From Treponema sp. (GTDB lineage: Bacteria > Spirochaetota > Spirochaetia > Treponematales > Breznakiellaceae), in NCBI GenBank assembly GCA_009777335.1, contig WRMC01000009.1:48482-112481 (forward strand): a stretch of 64,000 bases of DNA, given 5' to 3'. Positions 61,000 through 64,000 of this stretch are shown here, piece by piece. The notes under the pieces are model-generated. The model saw only the letters and a program-made list of their open reading frames with translations, was not told the DNA's origin and ran no database searches. Positions within the stretch are counted from its first letter, which is position 1. Each line of letters opens with the position of its first letter. Position numbers and translations under genes: made by a program.

Positions 61000-62186
61000 T
61001 GCTCAAACTTTTTAAAGACCTTGTAGACGACGCGACTGTCGCAACAATCCCCGAAAGCTTAGGACGCCAAACGCCCTATTTAACAAAACGTGATCCCTTC
61101 CTGTATGCAGCCAATCGCCTGGTACTCGCCGAGGGCTGTTCGTTCAACATCTTTGACGGCCAGGCCTGGCGGCAAATTGTAAATAGGGCAGCGATAGACT
61201 TTAACCCGGCCAGTATGCTGGACACCGGAGGCCAGTTTAACGTGGGCTGGGATTATTATGTATATATCTGTCTGGACAGCGAAGGGGAGCCTGTGATTGT
61301 AGTTTCCGCAAACTCCACATTCCCCTTCGGATATACAGCACAGAACTCCCGGAAGATCGGCGGTTTCCATTACGGGCATATCCGGCACGTCTCTGATGAC
61401 GGGCTTTATATCCCCGTGGACTCTGCCGGAACGAAGCGTGGCACATTCGGAACGATCTGGCAGCAGAACGTGAGCGTGGGTATAATTCCAAACTCCGTGT
61501 GGGACTTGGTAAACCGCCCAGGCTGTGCGCCAGAGGGTATGGTAAAGGTGGGCAAGCATTGGGTGGATATATACCTCTCCAGCGCCGCCGAAGCCATAGT
61601 CCTGGAAGGCTCCGGCCTCAGCATTGCTTCCGGCAAATTACAGTCCAAGTATGGCCAGATTCCGGTCACCGGAACCGAAGGTCTGAACTGGTACGGCTTC
61701 GCAGAACTTGCAGGGCTGGCCGGAAAAAGAATGCTCTCCTATGGGGAGTGGATCGCCGCCGCCCGCGATAACCCGCAGGGTGAGAACGGCGCTGATAACT
61801 TTGGCTGGACTAAGACTACCAACACCGCCCGATACCGCACAGGGTGCAACGTCGATGCAAACGGAGGCTTTATCGCCGGAGGCGGCGTGAAGCCCTTTGC
61901 AGTCAGCGCCCTGAACATCGTGGATGCTGTAGGAAACGTCTTTGAATGGCTCGACGAGTTTACCTACAGGCCGGATGGTACAGGCAACACCTGGGCGTAC
62001 CACGATGTTCTAGGCGCAGGCAAAGGGCAGGCTTACCTATACCACAACCAGGGACTTGTCGCCCTCCGTGCTGGTGGGCGCTGGCACAGTGGCGTGCACG
62101 CTGGGTGTCGTTGCGTGCTTGCGATCGACTTCCCGTGGAACGTGATCACGCACGATGGTGTCCGGCTGGCCTGTGACGCAGCGTAA
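60999..62186 (+). CDS. DGR-diversified tail-tip protein (C-type-lectin/FGE fold)
   Basis: 395 residues. N-terminal ~190 residues look like a tail-fibre shaft (QRYSF-like beta strands: YVYICLDSEGEPVIVVSANSTFPFGYTAQN). Residues ~195-395 are a CLec/formylglycine-enzyme-type domain: YGEWIAAARDNPQ, GGGVKPFAVSALNIVDAVGNVFEWLDE (311-320) and the ending GGRW...GVRLACD. The 3' 106 bp are the variable repeat, covering residues 358-393. Variable positions are 361, 363, 364, 367, 374, 376, 377, 383, 385 and 386, with 381 unchanged from the template. Presumed receptor-binding protein like Mtd of Bordetella phage BPP-1. Confidence 0.9.
   Translation: MLKLFKDLVDDATVATIPESLGRQTPYLTKRDPFLYAANRLVLAEGCSFNIFDGQAWRQIVNRAAIDFNPASMLDTGGQFNVGWDYYVYICLDSEGEPVIVVSANSTFPFGYTAQNSRKIGGFHYGHIRHVSDDGLYIPVDSAGTKRGTFGTIWQQNVSVGIIPNSVWDLVNRPGCAPEGMVKVGKHWVDIYLSSAAEAIVLEGSGLSIASGKLQSKYGQIPVTGTEGLNWYGFAELAGLAGKRMLSYGEWIAAARDNPQGENGADNFGWTKTTNTARYRTGCNVDANGGFIAGGGVKPFAVSALNIVDAVGNVFEWLDEFTYRPDGTGNTWAYHDVLGAGKGQAYLYHNQGLVALRAGGRWHSGVHAGCRCVLAIDFPWNVITHDGVRLACDAA
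62072..62177 (+). repeat. DGR variable repeat (VR)
   Basis: 106 bp aligned without gaps to the template at 62616-62721. The 12 differences are all at template A (A to C five or six times, to G and T otherwise) and occur only in codons that are AAC or AAT in the template. The last 21 bp (GGTGTCC...TGTGAC) are identical, the expected initiation-of-mutagenic-homing region. Confidence 0.95.
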
Positions 62187-62194
62187 GCTGCGTC
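62175..62194 (+). promoter_or_regulatory. DGR hairpin at the VR 3' end
   Basis: Perfect inverted repeat: stem GACGCAGC (62175-62182), loop GTAA, stem GCTGCGTC (62187-62194). It starts in the last three VR bases; the stop codon TAA lies in the loop. An 8-bp GC-rich stem with tetraloop after the VR is a known cis element of DGR retrohoming. Confidence 0.8.
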
Positions 62195-62203
62195 TGGTAT
62201 CTG

Positions 62204-62611
62204 ATGCTCGGAAATTCTGGTTTTTATTCTGAGGCAGCGAGGTTTGAGCGAGCCCCGCAAGGGAATGTCGCCAACCTCGCATTGTTTCAGAAGTTCACAG
62301 ATTTTATAGATTATTTTGAGCCAATCGTCATGAGGTTTCCACGGTACGAGCAGAATATATTATGTGCAAACATAAGAAGCTGTATGTACCGAATAATGGA
62401 ATTAATAATTGTGACTAACGCAAGCAAGAACCGTGTCGCTGGCTGGCATTATATAGACGTGCAAATAGAAATATTACGCACCTATATACGCCGGGCAAGG
62501 GCGAAAGGCTCAAAGTACCTTTCGAAGAGGAGCCATGAGACGGCTGCAAAAAAACTCTCGGAAGTAGGTCGCATATTAGGCGGCCTGATAAACAAGACAA
62601 AGGGTGGCTGA
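62204..62611 (+). CDS. avd: DGR accessory variability determinant
   Basis: 135 residues. The core ALFQKFTDFIDYFEPIVMRFPRYEQNILCANIRSCMYRIMELIIVTNAS...IEILRTYIRRARAKG...SEVGRILGGLINKTKGG is the Avd/23S-insertion four-helix bundle; strongly basic at the end, as Avd binds the RT and template RNA as a pentamer. The start is uncertain: the first ~25 residues have no homologous look and the ATG at 62204 has a poor ribosome site. Located between variable gene and TR, the order of the Bordetella phage DGR. Confidence 0.85.
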   Translation: MLGNSGFYSEAARFERAPQGNVANLALFQKFTDFIDYFEPIVMRFPRYEQNILCANIRSCMYRIMELIIVTNASKNRVAGWHYIDVQIEILRTYIRRARAKGSKYLSKRSHETAAKKLSEVGRILGGLINKTKGG

Positions 62612-62615
62612 TGCA

Positions 62616-62721
62616 TGGTGGGAACTGGAACAATGGCGTGAACGCTGGGTGTCGTTGCGTGAATGCGAACAACTTCCCGTGGAACGTGAACACGAACAAT
62701 GGTGTCCGGCTGGCCTGTGAC
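62616..62721 (+). repeat. DGR template repeat (TR)
   Basis: 106-bp template. In the VR frame it contains 11 AAY codons (AAC or AAT) and no other A except one ACG and the final GAC. It starts 4 bp after the avd stop. Base A62615, just outside, may be an additional mutable position (C in VR). It is transcribed as RNA and reverse-transcribed with adenine-specific errors. Confidence 0.95.
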
Positions 62722-62883
62722 AATTTTCTTTATTGCAAAATAAAGATGTGTTTACGATTACGGTCGTGGGCGCAGTGGCAATCCTAAAGGGAATAACGTC
62801 AGATCGGCAATCCTCTCCTATGCGACAGGAGAAAGTAAGCTGGTGACCGCGCCTACGGGCGCGGCACTTTTAATAGAGGAATC
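62722..62883 (+). ncRNA. Structured spacer of the DGR RNA between TR and RT
   Basis: The spacer after TR is expected to be needed for cDNA priming. Perfect hairpins: TCTTTATT/AATAAAGA with GCAA tetraloop (62727-62746), TCTCCT/AGGAGA (62814-62832) and CCGCGCC/GGCGCGG with TACG loop (62847-62864), plus a direct repeat GGCAATCCT at 62777 and 62806. AGAGGA (62875-62880) is the ribosome site of the RT. Confidence 0.7.
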
Positions 62884-63933
62884 ATGGGTAAATTGTACGA
62901 GCGGATATGCGAATTTGAGAATCTATATGAAGCCGCAATAAAAGCCGCTCGTGGCAAGCGGTATAAGAATTCTGTCCTGCGCTTTTTCAACGAGGGACTT
63001 GAGGACAATCTATTTCAAATCCAGCAGGAGCTTATGGATAAAACATACCGCCTCGGCGAGTTTAGAAAGTTCATCGTGTATGAACCCAAGAAGCGGGAAA
63101 TAGCAGCCCTGCCATTCCGAGACCGGATTGTTCAAATAGCGCTTTGCAATATCATCGAGCCGCTATTTGACACCCGGTATATTTTCGATACCTATGCCTG
63201 CAGGGAAGGCAAGGGAACCCATGCGGCAGCGAGACGGCTTTCTTATTTTATAGGGAAGCCGGACGCACGGCTGTACCTCAAGTGCGACATACACAAGTAC
63301 TTTCACTCCATCGATATAGAGCGCTTGATGGACGTAATTAAAAAGCGGTATATACCGGACGACGATGATGTTATGTGGCTCATCGATTTGATATTAAGGG
63401 CAGACTACCAGGGAGCGGGAATAAAAATCGGTAATCGGTTCTCCCAGCTTGCCGCCAATGCGTTTCTTGCGGAACTGGACTTTCAATTAAAAGTGCGCCT
63501 GCAGGTTCCGTACTATATCAGGTACATGGACGATTTCATTGTCCTTGGCAATTCGAAGGCAAGGCTCAAAGCCATCCTGAAGATCGCCGAGGCATTTGTA
63601 GAGGGAAGGCTGGGACTAAAGCTGAATGATAAAACACGGATTGACTCCGTGCGGAACGGCATCGACTTTGTAGGGTTCAGGGTGTTTCCCCGGAATAAAA
63701 TAATAAAGAAGGGGAGCATGAACCGGACAGCCGGAGTGTTCCGAGCATGGAGAAACGGAAAGATGACTGATGAAAAATATCTGGCTTCAATTGGCTCGCG
63801 GTGCGGCCACGCAGTGGGAACGGCCTCATACCAGTTCTATAACAAGATTTTACTCAAGTCCCTTCAGGTGGCTTTATCTCCCGATAGAATTGGGGGGGGG
63901 GGGGGGAAAAGAAGGACTCTTATACCCTTTTAG
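62884..63933 (+). CDS. DGR reverse transcriptase
   Basis: 349 residues as read. RT motifs: KPDARLYLKCD135IHKYFHSID (catalytic D), the DGR hallmark IGNRFSQ (182-188, SQ where group II and retroviral RTs have SP), YIRYMDD (YMDD 214-217), FVGFRVF and a C-terminal thumb. It copies TR RNA with adenine mutagenesis. The sequence from about residue 337 runs into a 15-G homopolymer (63892-63906) and low-complexity DNA, so the real C-terminus is probably lost or corrupted. Confidence 0.95.
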   Translation: MGKLYERICEFENLYEAAIKAARGKRYKNSVLRFFNEGLEDNLFQIQQELMDKTYRLGEFRKFIVYEPKKREIAALPFRDRIVQIALCNIIEPLFDTRYIFDTYACREGKGTHAAARRLSYFIGKPDARLYLKCDIHKYFHSIDIERLMDVIKKRYIPDDDDVMWLIDLILRADYQGAGIKIGNRFSQLAANAFLAELDFQLKVRLQVPYYIRYMDDFIVLGNSKARLKAILKIAEAFVEGRLGLKLNDKTRIDSVRNGIDFVGFRVFPRNKIIKKGSMNRTAGVFRAWRNGKMTDEKYLASIGSRCGHAVGTASYQFYNKILLKSLQVALSPDRIGGGGGKRRTLIPF

Positions 63934-64000
63934 GGCGGAAACAACAAACTCCCTAGTCCCATTCAAAAATAAACCCCCCCCCCAAAAACAACCCAAAAAC
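63892..64000. other. Low-complexity degraded contig end
   Basis: G15 run, then A/C-rich and homopolymer sequence (AAAACAACCC-like), unlike the rest of the window. It looks like a sequencing or assembly artefact rather than biology. No features should be inferred from it. Confidence 0.7.

Noticed and set aside
62611..62721. Reading frame through the TR as a small gene
   Set aside because: The TR is a template; the frame mimics the VR end and lacks a ribosome site and a start context.
62415..62723. 102-codon minus frame covering TR and avd
   Set aside because: Antisense shadow of avd and TR without a ribosome site.
1..64000. CRISPR arrays or transposases
   Set aside because: No regular short repeats with spacers and no transposase motif were seen on either strand.

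Overview
The window looks like one contig from a spirochaete, most likely a Treponema-like gut or environmental species. This is inferred from the gene repertoire (bacteriohemerythrin, HDOD and MBL-fold proteins, DUF115-type protein, compact operons), not from a marker gene. Bases 1-31440 are host chromosome; from about 31480 to the end is a prophage whose right end lies outside the window. The last ~110 bases are low-complexity and look like a degraded contig end.

Host part: a + strand operon carries the end of iorA, iorB, 5-formyl-THF cyclo-ligase, an unrecognised protein, fucU and fucI. Then come an unrecognised protein and a bacteriohemerythrin (-), tRNA-Asn with promoter and terminator, an MFS transporter, tRNA-Pro(CGG) with an unusual hairpin-rich repeat behind it, and tRNA-Asp. 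A membrane-anchored PpiC/SurA-like protein and a DUF115 protein face a guaB-guaA-dehydrogenase operon. A ribose/nucleoside salvage group follows (nucleoside hydrolase, ADP-ribosylglycohydrolase, divergent ribokinase), then a lipoprotein tyrosine phosphatase, a HAD phosphatase, a four-gene operon (LamG/FN3 protein, HDOD, MBL-fold, NlpC/P60 with a C-terminal barrel-like region), uvrC, a sigma-70 factor, a Sua5/YciO protein and cardiolipin synthase.

Prophage: it is integrated in the anticodon loop of a host tRNA-Pro(TGG), whose 5' half and promoter remain. The phage carries an intact tRNA-Pro(TGG) with its own promoter beside the integrase, which probably replaces the interrupted gene. The head module is lambda-like (Nu1/GpA terminase, gpW-like, portal, ClpP-type protease with an in-frame nested scaffold, gpD, gpE). 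The tail module is Mu-like and contractile (sheath, tube, chaperone with a T TTT TTA -1 frameshift site, tape measure, gpN, LysM-gpP, gp45-48). A minus-strand operon of eight small genes with a consensus promoter lies between terminase and gpW. A lysis/moron block (lipase-like, holin-like, C39-like peptidase, and two membrane proteins encoded in overlapping frames) lies between portal and protease.

Most notable: the tail ends in a complete diversity-generating retroelement (DGR). It comprises a C-type-lectin-fold variable protein with a 106-bp variable repeat (VR), avd, a 106-bp template repeat (TR), and a DGR-type reverse transcriptase. All 12 VR/TR differences lie at template adenines, and 10 of 11 AAY codons are altered. 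The phage thus appears able to diversify its presumed receptor-binding tip.
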